Shown here piece after piece: positions 50,391 through 58,990 of a stretch of DNA of 59,949 bases (positions within the stretch are counted from its first letter, which is position 1; the number at the start of each line of letters is the position of its first letter). The position numbers were made by a program, and so were the translations under genes. The notes under the pieces are model-generated. The model was not told the DNA's origin. It saw only the letters and a program-made list of their open reading frames with translations, and ran no database searches. This DNA comes from Rhodobacteraceae bacterium HLUCCA08 (GTDB taxonomy: Bacteria > Pseudomonadota > Alphaproteobacteria > Rhodobacterales > Rhodobacteraceae): the NCBI GenBank assembly GCA_001314655.1, contig LJSF01000039.1, positions 67,763 to 127,711 on the forward strand, written 5' to 3'.

Positions 50391-51391
50391 GCCTCTGGGC
50401 GGCCGCGGCGCCGGCCCAGGAGATCGAGGCGCACCGCTATTATCCCGGCACCGGCGAAAGGGTGCTGCGCGTCCTGTCGACCACCGATCTGGAGGTGTTC
50501 GAACCCTATCTGCTGGCGTTCCAGGCCGCGCGGCCCGAGATCTCGATCGACTACAGCGTCGCCTCCTCGGCCGAGCTGCACCGCGCGATCCGCGACGGCG
50601 CGGTCTATGACCTGGCCCTGTCCTCGGCCATGGACCTGCAGTTCCAGCTGGCCAATGACGGTCTTGCGCGGCGCTACCGGTCCGACGCGACCGCGGCCTT
50701 GCCCGACTGGGCGCGCTGGCGCGACCTGATCTTTGCCTTTACCGCCGAACCGGCCGTGGTGGTGCTGTCGACCGAACGGCTGGAGGGGCTTCCCCTGCCC
50801 CGGACACGGCAGGATCTGATTTCGCTGCTGCGCGATCATCCCGACAGGTTCCGCGGCGCGATCGGCACCTATGATGTGCGCGACAGCGGCCTGGGCTACC
50901 TGTATGCGACCCAGGAAGATCGTGCGACGGATGCCTATTGGCGCCTGACCGAGGTGATGGGCCGGCTCGACCCGCAGCTTTACTGCTGTTCGGGGCAGAT
51001 GATCGACGATGTCTCGGCGGGGCGGCTGGCGCTGGCCTACAACGTGCTGGGCAGCTATGCGACCGACCGGCTGGCGCGCGAAAGCGGCGGGCGGCTGCAG
51101 ATCCTGCGGATGCAGGATTTCGGCAACGTGATGCTGCGCACCGCGATCATCCCGGCCACCGCCGAAGAGGTCGAGGCCGCCGGGGCGCTGATCGACATGC
51201 TGACCCGGCTTGGCCTGCGCGACGAACCCGGCGACTGGCCGCTGCCCCCCCTGGGCCAGCCCGATGCCGGAACCACGACAGGCTTTGGCCCGATCCGGCT
51301 GGGTCCGGCGCTGATGGTCTATCTCGACCCGCTGAACCGACGGGCCTTTCTGACCGAATGGGAAAACGCCATGGAGCAACGCCAGCCCTGA
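50360..51391 (+). CDS. Periplasmic binding protein in the tctDE operon
   Basis: A 343-aa secreted protein, signal peptide MRHACLAILLSLWAAAAPAQ. The mature part (VLRVLSTTDLEVFEPYLLAFQ, DLALSSAMDLQFQLANDGLARRY, RFRGAIGTYDVRDSGLGYLY) is the ABC-type iron(III)/thiamine binding-protein fold, with ALAYNVLGSYAT in the second lobe. There is no permease or ATPase beside it. It overlaps the kinase gene by 31 bp, so it is a third member of the regulatory operon, and could present a ligand to the kinase. Such a role is inference. Confidence 0.85.
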   Translation: MRHACLAILLSLWAAAAPAQEIEAHRYYPGTGERVLRVLSTTDLEVFEPYLLAFQAARPEISIDYSVASSAELHRAIRDGAVYDLALSSAMDLQFQLANDGLARRYRSDATAALPDWARWRDLIFAFTAEPAVVVLSTERLEGLPLPRTRQDLISLLRDHPDRFRGAIGTYDVRDSGLGYLYATQEDRATDAYWRLTEVMGRLDPQLYCCSGQMIDDVSAGRLALAYNVLGSYATDRLARESGGRLQILRMQDFGNVMLRTAIIPATAEEVEAAGALIDMLTRLGLRDEPGDWPLPPLGQPDAGTTTGFGPIRLGPALMVYLDPLNRRAFLTEWENAMEQRQP

Positions 51392-51410
51392 CCGCCGCCC
51401 GACGCGGGGA

Positions 51411-52058
51411 TCATCCCGGTGCCCCGGTCGGGTCGACCCCGTGGCGGGCATGGAACCGGGCCAGTTCGGCCGCCGTCGGCGCCTGGCCGCAAAAGGTCTT
51501 TACATAGGCCGGAATGCGGGCCAGCCGCGCCTCCAGGCTTTCGCGCGTCTGCAGCGAGATATAGCCGACCTGGACAAGGTAGATCGTGCGCGCCCGCACA
51601 TCGGCCTCGGCCTGCACATAGCCGAACCGCGCGAACATCGCCCGGATCGCCGCCAGCCGGGCCTCGTCCGCCGCCGTCGCCCGGGCGCTGACCGCCGCGG
51701 ACCGGTGGGCCCAGCCGCGCACCGCCATGTCGTAGCGGGGTTGAAACCGGGTTTCGTCCAGAAAGACGCTGATGACGTTCAGCACCGCCTCGGCGATGGT
51801 ATCGGCATAGGCCGTGCAGCCGGCGACCAGGGCGCCGGTATTGGTCGCCTCCCAATCCTGCAGCAGCGCGTCGAGAAGCGCGGCACGGTCGGCGAAGAAC
51901 CAGTAGAAACTGGTGCGCGACAGGTTGAGCCGGCTGGCCAGCGGCTGAACCTTCACCGCGTCGACCCCGCCGTCAAGAAACGCCGCGCGGGCCGCCTCCA
52001 GCCACAGCGCGCGCGATCCGCGCCAGCCCCGTCGATCCGCTGTCACTGCCCTGTCCAT
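51411..52058 (-). CDS. TetR-family regulator (twin 2)
   Basis: A 215-aa TetR protein, with the DNA-binding part VKVQPLASRLNLSRTSFYWFFADRAALLDALL. It is the paralogue of the regulator at 37122, sharing the WE-TNTGALVA and AYADTI-EAVLN segments and the C-terminal IPAYV-TF pattern. It is divergent from the flavoprotein gene at 52175, with two TTGACAC-nn-GTGAAC sites between them, and so probably controls it. The ligand would be a methylated amine or amino acid; not proven. Confidence 0.88.
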   Translation of the reverse strand: MDRAVTADRRGWRGSRALWLEAARAAFLDGGVDAVKVQPLASRLNLSRTSFYWFFADRAALLDALLQDWEATNTGALVAGCTAYADTIAEAVLNVISVFLDETRFQPRYDMAVRGWAHRSAAVSARATAADEARLAAIRAMFARFGYVQAEADVRARTIYLVQVGYISLQTRESLEARLARIPAYVKTFCGQAPTAAELARFHARHGVDPTGAPG

Positions 52059-52101
52059 GGCCCGACCATAGGGCGCCGACCGGGGACGGGCAACGAAGGA
52101 A

Positions 52102-52138
52102 TTGACACCGGTGAACCTTTACTTGACACTTGTGAACA
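52102..52138. promoter_or_regulatory. Paired putative TetR operators upstream of the flavoprotein gene
   Basis: TTGACACCGGTGAACC (52102-52117) and TTGACACTTGTGAACA (52123-52138) are two copies of one imperfect inverted repeat, 21 bp apart start to start, which is two helical turns. They match the site TTGACACAAGTGTCGA at 37771, beside the paralogous TetR. Confidence 0.65.
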
Positions 52139-52174
52139 TCCCGGCGAACCGCTGGCCCGCAAAGGGAGATCAAG

Positions 52175-54214
52175 ATGACGTCCGACCCGCTTCTGCAGCC
52201 CTATACGCTCAAGCACCTGACGCTGAAGAACCGGTTGATGATCTCCAGCCACGAACCGGCCTATCCCGAGGACGGGATGCCCAAGGACCGCTACCGCGCC
52301 TATCACGTGGAACGGGCGCGGGCCGGTGTGGCGCTGACCATGACCGCCGGGTCGGCCAGCGTGTCGCGCGACAGCCCGCCGGTGTTCAACAACGTGCTGG
52401 CCTGGCAGGACGAGGTCGTCGGCTGGATGAAGCGGCTGACCGACGAATGCCACGATCATGGCTGCGCGGTGATGATCCAGCTGACCCATCTGGGCCGCCG
52501 CACGCGCTGGGACAAGGCCGACTGGCTGCCGGTGGTGTCGGCCGGCCATGAACGCGAACCGGCCCATCGCGCCTTTCCCAAGATGGCCGAGGATTGGGAC
52601 ATCGCCCGCATCATCCGCGACTATGCCGACGCGGCCGAACGAATGCAGGCGGCCGGGCTCGACGGGATCGAGCTGGAAGCCTATGGCCACCTGATGGAGC
52701 AGTTCGTCTCGCCGTTGACCAACGCGCTGGACGGGCCATACGGGCGCGCCAGCCTGGACAGCCGGATGCGCTTCATGATCGACACGCTGGCGGCGATCCG
52801 CGACCGGGTCGGCCCCGATTTCATCGTCGGCGTGCGCTATGCCGGCGACGAATGCCAGCCCGGCGGGATCGACGCGGCCGAGGGCATGGCGATCTCGCAC
52901 CGGCTCAAGGACAGCGGGATGGTCGATTTCCTGAACGTCGTGCGCGGCCATATCGACACCGATCCCGGCCTGACCGACCTGATCCCGGTCCAGGGCATGG
53001 CCAGCGCCCCGCATCTGGACTTCGCCGGCGACATCCGCGCCGCGACCCGGTTTCCCACCTTTCACGCCGCCAAGATCCAGGACGTGGCCACCGCGCGCCA
53101 TGCCATCGCCAGCGGCAAGCTGGACATGGTCGGCATGACCCGCGCCCACATGGCCGATCCGCATATCGTGGCCAAGGTCATGCGCGGCCAAGAGGACCGC
53201 ATCCGGCCTTGCGTGGGGGCGAATTACTGTCTCGACCGGATCTACCAGGGCGGCATGGCGCTGTGCCTGCACAATCCGGCCACGGGCCGCGAACTGGAAC
53301 AGCCGCACACGGTGCCGCCGGCCGACCGGCAGCGGCGGGTGCTGATAATCGGCGCCGGGCCGGCGGGGCTGGAGGCCGCCCGGGTCGCCGCGGCGCGCGG
53401 CCACGAGGTGATCGTGCACGAGGCGGCGAAGGATCCCGGCGGCCAGGTCCGCCTGACCGCCCGGACCCCGCGCCGGGCCGAGATGATGCAGCTGATCCAG
53501 TGGCGCCAGGCCGAATGCGAGCGGATGGGCGTCGGCTTTCGCTTCAACAGCTACGCCGATGCCGAGACCGTCCGCGCCGAGGCGCCCGACGTGGTCATCA
53601 TCGCCACCGGCGGCCTGCCCCATACCGAGGTGCTGGCGACCGGCGACGACCTGGTGGTGTCGACCTGGGACATCCTGTCCGGCGACGTGGCGCCCGGGCA
53701 CCATGTGCTGATCTACGACGATGCCGGCGATTACGCCGCGCTGCAGGCCGCCGAAACCATCGCCGCGACCGGCGCCCGGGTCGAGATCATGACCCGCGAC
53801 CGGTCCTTCGCCCCCGAGGTCATGGCGATGTCGCTGACCCCGTCGATGCGCGTATTGCAGCAGCACGACGTGACCTTCACCGTGACCTGGAAACTGGACG
53901 CGGTGCGGCGCGACGGCAACCGCCTCGTGGCGACGATCGGCAGCGATTACGGCGGCGTGACGCGGGAACGGGACGTCGATCAGGTCGTCGTCAACCACGG
54001 CACCCGGCCGCTGGACGATCTCTATTTCGACCTGCGCCCCGGATCGGTCAACCTGGGCGAAGTGGATTACGACGCGCTGATCGCCGGCGCGCCGCAGGAC
54101 ATACGCCGGAACGCCGAAGGCGCCTACCAGCTGTTCCGCATCGGTGACGCCGTGGCCGCGCGCAACACCCATGCCGCGATCTACGATGCGCTCAGGTTGG
54201 TCAAGGCAGTCTGA
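52175..54214 (+). CDS. FMN/FAD oxidoreductase, dimethylglycine or N-methylproline demethylase-like
   Basis: A 679-aa flavoprotein with an old-yellow-enzyme barrel (residues 1-340, starting LLQPYTLKHLTLKNRLMIS), an iron-sulfur linker, and an FAD/NAD domain from about 388 (VLIIGAGPAGLEAARVAAARG). This layout matches trimethylamine dehydrogenase and the DgcA/Stc2 group that demethylate dimethylglycine or N-methylproline. In the linker, Cys346, Cys352 and Cys364 align with three cluster ligands, while the second is Ala349. AAAGGGAG precedes the start. Expected to feed the same C1 and amino-acid pool as the MttB-like protein. Confidence 0.88.
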   Translation: MTSDPLLQPYTLKHLTLKNRLMISSHEPAYPEDGMPKDRYRAYHVERARAGVALTMTAGSASVSRDSPPVFNNVLAWQDEVVGWMKRLTDECHDHGCAVMIQLTHLGRRTRWDKADWLPVVSAGHEREPAHRAFPKMAEDWDIARIIRDYADAAERMQAAGLDGIELEAYGHLMEQFVSPLTNALDGPYGRASLDSRMRFMIDTLAAIRDRVGPDFIVGVRYAGDECQPGGIDAAEGMAISHRLKDSGMVDFLNVVRGHIDTDPGLTDLIPVQGMASAPHLDFAGDIRAATRFPTFHAAKIQDVATARHAIASGKLDMVGMTRAHMADPHIVAKVMRGQEDRIRPCVGANYCLDRIYQGGMALCLHNPATGRELEQPHTVPPADRQRRVLIIGAGPAGLEAARVAAARGHEVIVHEAAKDPGGQVRLTARTPRRAEMMQLIQWRQAECERMGVGFRFNSYADAETVRAEAPDVVIIATGGLPHTEVLATGDDLVVSTWDILSGDVAPGHHVLIYDDAGDYAALQAAETIAATGARVEIMTRDRSFAPEVMAMSLTPSMRVLQQHDVTFTVTWKLDAVRRDGNRLVATIGSDYGGVTRERDVDQVVVNHGTRPLDDLYFDLRPGSVNLGEVDYDALIAGAPQDIRRNAEGAYQLFRIGDAVAARNTHAAIYDALRLVKAV

Positions 54215-54624
54215 ATGCCGTCCGCGATCAGCGACCTGGCTGGCGAATGGCCGGCGGGAGCGCGCGCCATCGCGACGGGAAACCGATGCGCAACGGCCAG
54301 GTGACGCGCGTCACCGGTCGGCGCTCGGACGCCCGCCTGCATGATCCCTGTCCCATGGTCTGGGCCATGGCGCCCTGAACCGGACCGCGCCTTTGCCAGG
54401 TTCGGTGAAGATCAACCCCGAAAGACCGCCGCAACCGGTTCGGGACAACGCTGTCGCGCGGGGAAAGTGGCGGAGGGGACGGGACCGGGATCGGACGTTC
54501 TCCACTACATGAAGCCCAGATTGAACTGACAACTATGCGATCGCCACCACACTTCTTCTGCCTTCTGCCTCGAACGAGGTAATCACCACGCCCGAAGACA
54601 GTCAGGGGAAGATAGCAACCTCCG
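54215..54624. other. Gap before the insertion sequence; no gene recognised
   Basis: The 410 bp after the flavoprotein gene contain only short open frames, for example one ending SDVLHYMKPRLN at 54529, none with a recognisable family or a good ribosome site. The stretch looks like intergenic or decayed sequence, and its last six bases form one copy of the IS target duplication. Confidence 0.5.
54619..54624. repeat. Target-site duplication, left copy
   Basis: CCTCCG immediately precedes the left end of the IS21-family element; the same six bases follow its right end at 57142-57147. Confidence 0.85.
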
Positions 54625-54782
54625 TGTCAATCCCGGACGAAAATGGGGCCAGTTCCCGGCGTGATACTGGGCCATGGCGGCGGGTTCGGCATGCGCCTTG
54701 GCGCGCGTGGACCCCACGTGCCTGACGCGTGCCAAGGCGCACTGGCCGAAGGCCAGTTCTGTGGAACCGCGGTGGCGTCGTC

Positions 54783-55535
54783 TCAGGATTTCGTCTTGCG
54801 GCTCTGGCGGAGCCTGAAGCTCTCGCCGTTCATCTCGAGGATGTGGACGTGGTGGGTCAAGCGGTCGAGGATCGCGCCTGTCAGGCGTTCCGAGCCGAAG
54901 ATCTCGGTCCACTCGTCGAAAGGCAGGTTCGAGGTGATGATGATGGAGCCGCGCTCGTAGCGCTGGGAGATGACCTCGAAGAGCAGCTCGGCGCCGGTCT
55001 TGCTCAGGGGAACGAAGCCCAGCTCGTCGATGATCAAGAGATCATTCGCGGCGAGGCTCTTCTGCAGGCGCTGGAGCCGGCGATCGTCTACGGCCTCGAT
55101 CAGCTCGTGGACGAGAGCTGCCGCGGTCGTGAAGCCCACCTTGCGCCCCTTCTGGCAGGCGGCAAGGCCGAGGCCGAGGGCGATGTGGGTCTTGCCTGTC
55201 CCCGATGGGCCGAGCGTCATGACGTTCTCGCGGCGATCGATGAACTCGCCCCGTGCCAGCTCCATGGTCAGCACCTTGTTGAGGGAGGGGATCGCCGTGA
55301 AGTCGAAGCTGTCGAGGCTCTTGGTTGCCGGGAACTTCGCCGCCTTGATGCGGCGCTCGATCATCCGGCGTTCCCGCTCGATCAACTCGAGTTCGCAGAG
55401 CCGCAGCAGGTACTGGACGTGATCCTTGCCCTCAGCCGCGCACTGGCGGGCGAGCTTGGAGTGCTCGGACTGGAAGGTCGGCAGCTTGAGCTTCCTCAGA
55501 TGGTGCTGCAGCAGCACCTGCGGCGTGTCGCTCAT
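54783..55535 (-). CDS. istB: IS21-family helper ATPase IstB
   Basis: A 250-aa AAA+ ATPase that assists IstA in transposition. Walker A is GPSGTGKTH (about residues 109-117), Walker B is DLLIIDELGFVP, and the sensor region is IIITSNLPFDEW. The N-terminal part (LRKLKLPTFQSEH, RIKAAKFPATKSLDSFDF) is typical of IstB. MSDTPQVLLQHHLRK at 55535 is the start, overlapping the istA stop, so istB is translated with istA. The longer open frame upstream lies in istA. Confidence 0.93.
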   Translation of the reverse strand: MSDTPQVLLQHHLRKLKLPTFQSEHSKLARQCAAEGKDHVQYLLRLCELELIERERRMIERRIKAAKFPATKSLDSFDFTAIPSLNKVLTMELARGEFIDRRENVMTLGPSGTGKTHIALGLGLAACQKGRKVGFTTAAALVHELIEAVDDRRLQRLQKSLAANDLLIIDELGFVPLSKTGAELLFEVISQRYERGSIIITSNLPFDEWTEIFGSERLTGAILDRLTHHVHILEMNGESFRLRQSRKTKS

Positions 55536-57031
55536 GCCGCCGTCCCGGACATCAGGCTGAGGTAGCTCGACGGCCGGGTCGTCTCGACCCGCGCCCGCGG
55601 CAGGTAGGGATAGCAGTCGAGATCGAGCCGGGGCGGCCGCCGCTCGACGCGGCACAGCACCAGGTGCTTGATCGCATCGTAGCCGATGGCGCCGAGGTCG
55701 AGAGCCTGGCGCACGGCGCCGTGGACATGATCCATCTCGAAGGTCTCGAAGAGCCGCAGGACCTGCACGTACTCGCGCTTGCCCGCCTTGCCCATCCGCG
55801 CCTCGAGCAACCGGCGCAACGTGGCGAACGCCTCGGGCAACTCCCAGCCCTGGAGCGGCGCGGCCTGGTCCAGGGCGCCTATCTTCTGCTCGAGGAGCGG
55901 CAGGAAGTGCAGCGGGTCGAAGACCATGTCGGCCTTCTCGTAGGATCGCCGGTGCCGGGCGATCACTTCGGTTCCGGCACCGATCACGACTTCGCCGACA
56001 TAGCCGCGGACCTGGACCTCGTGATGGGCGTAGGCGACCGGCACCGAGTAGTCGTTGCCGCGGTAGCGCACCATCGAGATCGAGGTGGCACGGGTGCTCA
56101 TCTTCTCGCAGGCGTCGTAGGGCGCCGGCGGCAGCACCATCAGCGCGTCGAGGTCCCGCAGCAGCCGCTCTCCGATCGTCTCGGAATGCCCTCGCAGGAC
56201 CGCGTCCTGGCGCTTGAGGCATTGCTCTTCCAACGAGGCGTTCAGCGCCTCGAAGTTCTCGAACCGGGGCATCGGCACGAGGAAGTTCCGTCGGCCAAAG
56301 CCGATCACGCCCTCGACGTTGCCCTTGTCATTGCCCTTGCACGGGCGGCCAAACCGGTCCTCGAAGAGATAGTGCGACTGCAGTTCCGAGAAGGTGCGGG
56401 TGCGCTTGCGGGTCCCATCGCCCAGGATCTTCGCCACCGCGAGGGTGGTATTGTCATAGAGGATCGACAGCGGCACCCCACCGAAGAAGGCGAAGGCCGA
56501 GACGTGCCCGTCGCAGAACGCCTCGGTCGTCTCGGCAGGGTAGGCCTTGATGAAGAACGCATCCGAGTGCGGGAACGCCATCGCGAAGTAGTGCAGCTTG
56601 CGCTGGACCCCGCCAATCTCGCCGAGGGCCTCGCCGAAATCGACCTGGGCGTGGCCCGGCGGATGCGACAGGGGCACGAACACCTCCCGGGTCCGGCGCT
56701 TCTTCTCCCGGATGTAGTCGGTGACGATGGTGATGCCGCCGCTGAAGCCGTACTCGTCGCGCAGGCGCTCGAAGATCCGCTGCGCCGTGTGCCGCTGCTT
56801 CTTCGGAAGAGCCCGGTCCGCCTCGAGGATCTGGTCGATGATCGGAATGAACGGGTCAAGCTTCGGCCGTGCCGGCGGCTTCGACCGGCGGTATCCAGGG
56901 GGCACCGAGTGCTTCAGGATCTTTGATACCGTCTTGCGGTCGATCCCGAACAGCCGGGCCGCCTCTCGCTCGCTCAGCCCCTCGACATGGCATGCTCGCC
57001 GCACACGCGCATAGAGTTCCACAGAATACAT
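55532..57031 (-). CDS. istA: IS21-family transposase IstA
   Basis: A 499-aa transposase. The N-terminal HTH is EREAARLFGIDRKTVSKILK (about residues 21-40). The DDE residues are predicted as Asp131 (HAQVDFGEA), Asp193 (SILYDNTTLA) and Glu240 (KGNVEGVIGFGRRNF). The remainder is the C-terminal DNA-binding and oligomerisation region. No frameshift or internal stop is visible, so the protein should be functional. Confidence 0.94.
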   Translation of the reverse strand: MYSVELYARVRRACHVEGLSEREAARLFGIDRKTVSKILKHSVPPGYRRSKPPARPKLDPFIPIIDQILEADRALPKKQRHTAQRIFERLRDEYGFSGGITIVTDYIREKKRRTREVFVPLSHPPGHAQVDFGEALGEIGGVQRKLHYFAMAFPHSDAFFIKAYPAETTEAFCDGHVSAFAFFGGVPLSILYDNTTLAVAKILGDGTRKRTRTFSELQSHYLFEDRFGRPCKGNDKGNVEGVIGFGRRNFLVPMPRFENFEALNASLEEQCLKRQDAVLRGHSETIGERLLRDLDALMVLPPAPYDACEKMSTRATSISMVRYRGNDYSVPVAYAHHEVQVRGYVGEVVIGAGTEVIARHRRSYEKADMVFDPLHFLPLLEQKIGALDQAAPLQGWELPEAFATLRRLLEARMGKAGKREYVQVLRLFETFEMDHVHGAVRQALDLGAIGYDAIKHLVLCRVERRPPRLDLDCYPYLPRARVETTRPSSYLSLMSGTAA

Positions 57032-57141
57032 CTCCCCGCCTTCAGCTCGTTCGCCTCAGGCGTAAGCGTGGCGGAATTTTACTCCGCGGCGGTCAGTGCA
57101 TCCGACCGCTTCCGTGGCCCACTTTGTCTCCGGGATTCACA

Positions 57142-57147
57142 CCTCCG
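57142..57147. repeat. Target-site duplication, right copy
   Basis: CCTCCG directly after the right end of the element, matching 54619-54624. Confidence 0.85.
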
Positions 57148-57246
57148 TCTCCAAGCGCTAAGTGGTGGTTTCACAAGATCCCAGGGATCAGCTCTTTCAT
57201 GTGGCACGTGCGCGTCAGGCGGGCGTCAATCGCGATCCGCGTTATC

Positions 57247-57568
57247 TCACGCGACATCCGGCACCACCGTTGCAGCGGACCCCGCGAGTATGCCGCCATC
57301 AATGGTGATCTCCGTGCAGGTCATGTAGGCGGCGTGCGTCTCCAGCAACCCCGGTCATCGCCACCTGCCAGTCCGGCTCGCGGCGGACATCGAGTTAAAG
57401 GGCCCGCGCACCGCGCCCGATCCGCTCGGCCATCGAGTTGGCAAAAGCGAGGTCGATGTCCGTCACCCAGACCTGGGCGCCCTCGGCGGAGTAGGCCTCC
57501 GCGATCACGGCGCCGATTCCGCGGGCCGCCCCGATCACCAGCGCGATCTTTCCAGTCAATCTCTGCAT
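57247..57568 (-). pseudogene. Short-chain dehydrogenase/reductase, decayed
   Basis: An SDR gene reduced to 322 bp. The N-terminus from ATG 57568 is intact (MQRLTGKIALVIGAARGIG, the TGxxxGxG-type cofactor loop with VIGAARGIG, then VWVTDIDLAFANSMAERIG), then a stop arises at 57395. The sequence resumes in another frame as LDVRREPDWQVAMT, then jumps to the C-terminal AAYMTCTEITIDGGILAGS and ends at 57247. So there is one frameshift and an internal deletion of roughly 400-450 bp, including the Ser-Tyr-Lys catalytic region. It cannot be functional. Confidence 0.8.
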
Positions 57569-57658
57569 GAGTCTCTTCCTCTCCAGTGCCGGCCGTCGGT
57601 GGCGTGACCGATCCGAGGTTGCGTCGGCGCCTCCTGTCGCCGCGCGAGGCATCGCGTG

Positions 57659-57793
57659 TCAGTTGCTGTTTGCCGCCGCGGTGCCATAGATCGCATCCCG
57701 GACCTGCGCCGGGAAGTCGCCGATGACGCCGGCGGTCGAGGTGTTGGTCAGCACGACCAGGGTCAGGTCATCGACCGGGTCCACGAACCGGTG
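57659..57793 (-). pseudogene. Serine hydrolase (beta-lactamase-like), C-terminal remnant
   Basis: The final 44 codons (FVDPVDDLTLVVLTNTSTAG and onwards to TAAANSN) resemble the C-terminal strand and helix of class C beta-lactamase/esterase proteins. Upstream of Phe the reading frame becomes low-complexity basic sequence with no further similarity, so the rest of the gene is missing. Short, so the family call is tentative. Confidence 0.45.
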
Positions 57794-58103
57794 CTCACAA
57801 CGCGTTCTGCGACGATGGACTTCGCCACCGTTCTGCCGACCATGCCTTTTGGTGGTCGTCCGGTGTCCAGCCTGCAGACTAATGCACGATGACCTCGCCG
57901 GGCACGAGACCGACTGGCAGCATTGCACTCGTCGTAGAACGCCCTAAGGGATCGTTCGAAATGACGGAGACTCGTCTGGCGGTCTTCTCCGGCCGAAAGT
58001 GGAAGCTCGGCGCGGTTCTACGCAGATAGATAGTCCAACCGGGGGAATCGACGGACTGAACTGCGAATTGAGTGGCGACCCGCGACAGGTTACTCTTTCT
58101 CGA
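57794..58103. other. Gap before the AraC gene; no intact gene recognised
   Basis: No supported coding sequence. It contains the junction with the serine-hydrolase remnant and presumably the promoter of the AraC-type gene. The frame of that gene is open back to a GTG at 57999, but the sequence there does not look protein-like. Confidence 0.45.
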
Positions 58104-58895
58104 ATGACCGGCAGTGCTCTCCTGATCCGCAACCGTTCCTGTCCGGGCTGGATGGGCGGCCTCGTCGCGGGGATCACCGGCTACAGCGAGCGCTCCGGCA
58201 AGGCGTCGGTTCAGTCGGAGCCGGCCTCCCTCGTGGTTCCGCTCATCATCAGTTTCCGCAGTGGGTTCACCATCTCGCTGTCGACGGGCCCCGACGGAGG
58301 GGAGGAGTGCACGGACTTCGTTGCCGGTCTCACCTCGGGGCCCGTCTGGATCGGCTCGACCGGCGACTCGGAATGTATTCAGATCGATTTCACTCCGCTC
58401 GGCGCCCGTGCGTTCCTCGGACTTCCGCTGTCGGAGATCGTCACACGGCTGGTACCGGCCGATGCATTGCTCGGCCCGCAGGTGCGACAGCTGCGCGACG
58501 ATCTCTGCGCCACCGACAACTGGCAAGTGCGGTTCGCCCTGGTCGAGCGATATCTGCACGGGCGCTTCACGCATGCGCCTTCCCCCCTGGTCGCGGCCGC
58601 CTGGCGCTGCATGGTGCGGGCCGGACCGTGCCTGCGGATCGAGCGACTGGCAGCGGAACTGGATGTCAGCCGCAAACACCTTTCGCGTCAGTTTCGGCAC
58701 GAGATCGGCCTCAGGCCGAAAACGGTCTCGCGGATCCTGCGCTTTCAGCGCAGTCTGAGGATGGCCCACTTGGCGGGAAAACGGGCCGACCTCGCGGATA
58801 TCGCCGCCGCAAGCGGCTATGCCGACCAGGCGCACATGACCCGCGAGTTCCAGTCTCTGGGCGGGATGTCGCCGCGGGCCTTGATCTGTCAGTAA
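58104..58895 (+). CDS. AraC-family regulator
   Basis: A 263-aa protein if begun at ATG 58104; GTG at 57999 would add 35 residues of doubtful sequence. The N-terminal half (GWMGGLVAGITGYSE, FRSGFTISL, IQIDFTPLGARAFLGLPLSEI) is a sensing domain seen in many AraC proteins. The C-terminal double HTH is LRIERLAAELDVSRKHLSRQFRHEIG and LADIAAASGYADQAHMTREF. It is followed by a VOC protein and a cupin in the same direction, which it may control. Confidence 0.88.
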   Translation: MTGSALLIRNRSCPGWMGGLVAGITGYSERSGKASVQSEPASLVVPLIISFRSGFTISLSTGPDGGEECTDFVAGLTSGPVWIGSTGDSECIQIDFTPLGARAFLGLPLSEIVTRLVPADALLGPQVRQLRDDLCATDNWQVRFALVERYLHGRFTHAPSPLVAAAWRCMVRAGPCLRIERLAAELDVSRKHLSRQFRHEIGLRPKTVSRILRFQRSLRMAHLAGKRADLADIAAASGYADQAHMTREFQSLGGMSPRALICQ

Positions 58896-58990
58896 GCTGG
58901 CGGATTCACGGGCGCGGAGGCGACTTTCGTTCAAGAACGCGTCGCAGCGCTGAAGTAACGTCTCCTCCATCACATCTGGAGGAAAGGCGA

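Larger units (their letters stand above)
54625..57141. mobile_element. Complete IS21-family insertion sequence
   Basis: A 2517-bp element with both IS21-type genes (istA, istB, read leftwards). The terminal inverted repeats begin TGTCAATCCCGGA (54625) and, on the other strand, TGTGAATCCCGGA (57141), with 21 of the first 27 positions identical, and both end with TGGGCCA/GGGGCCA. It is flanked by the 6-bp direct repeat CCTCCG. Genes, ends and duplication all look intact, so it is probably a recent and possibly active insertion. Insertion was into already decayed DNA. Confidence 0.93.

Noticed and set aside
54341-54529. Small plus-strand frame ending DVLHYMKPRLN
   Set aside because: 62 codons, mixed composition, no ribosome site and no recognisable family; probably chance in non-coding DNA.
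57656-57892. Plus-strand frame containing MDFATVLPTMPFGGRP
   Set aside because: It runs antisense through the serine-hydrolase remnant and its first half is clearly antisense; the second half is too short to assign.
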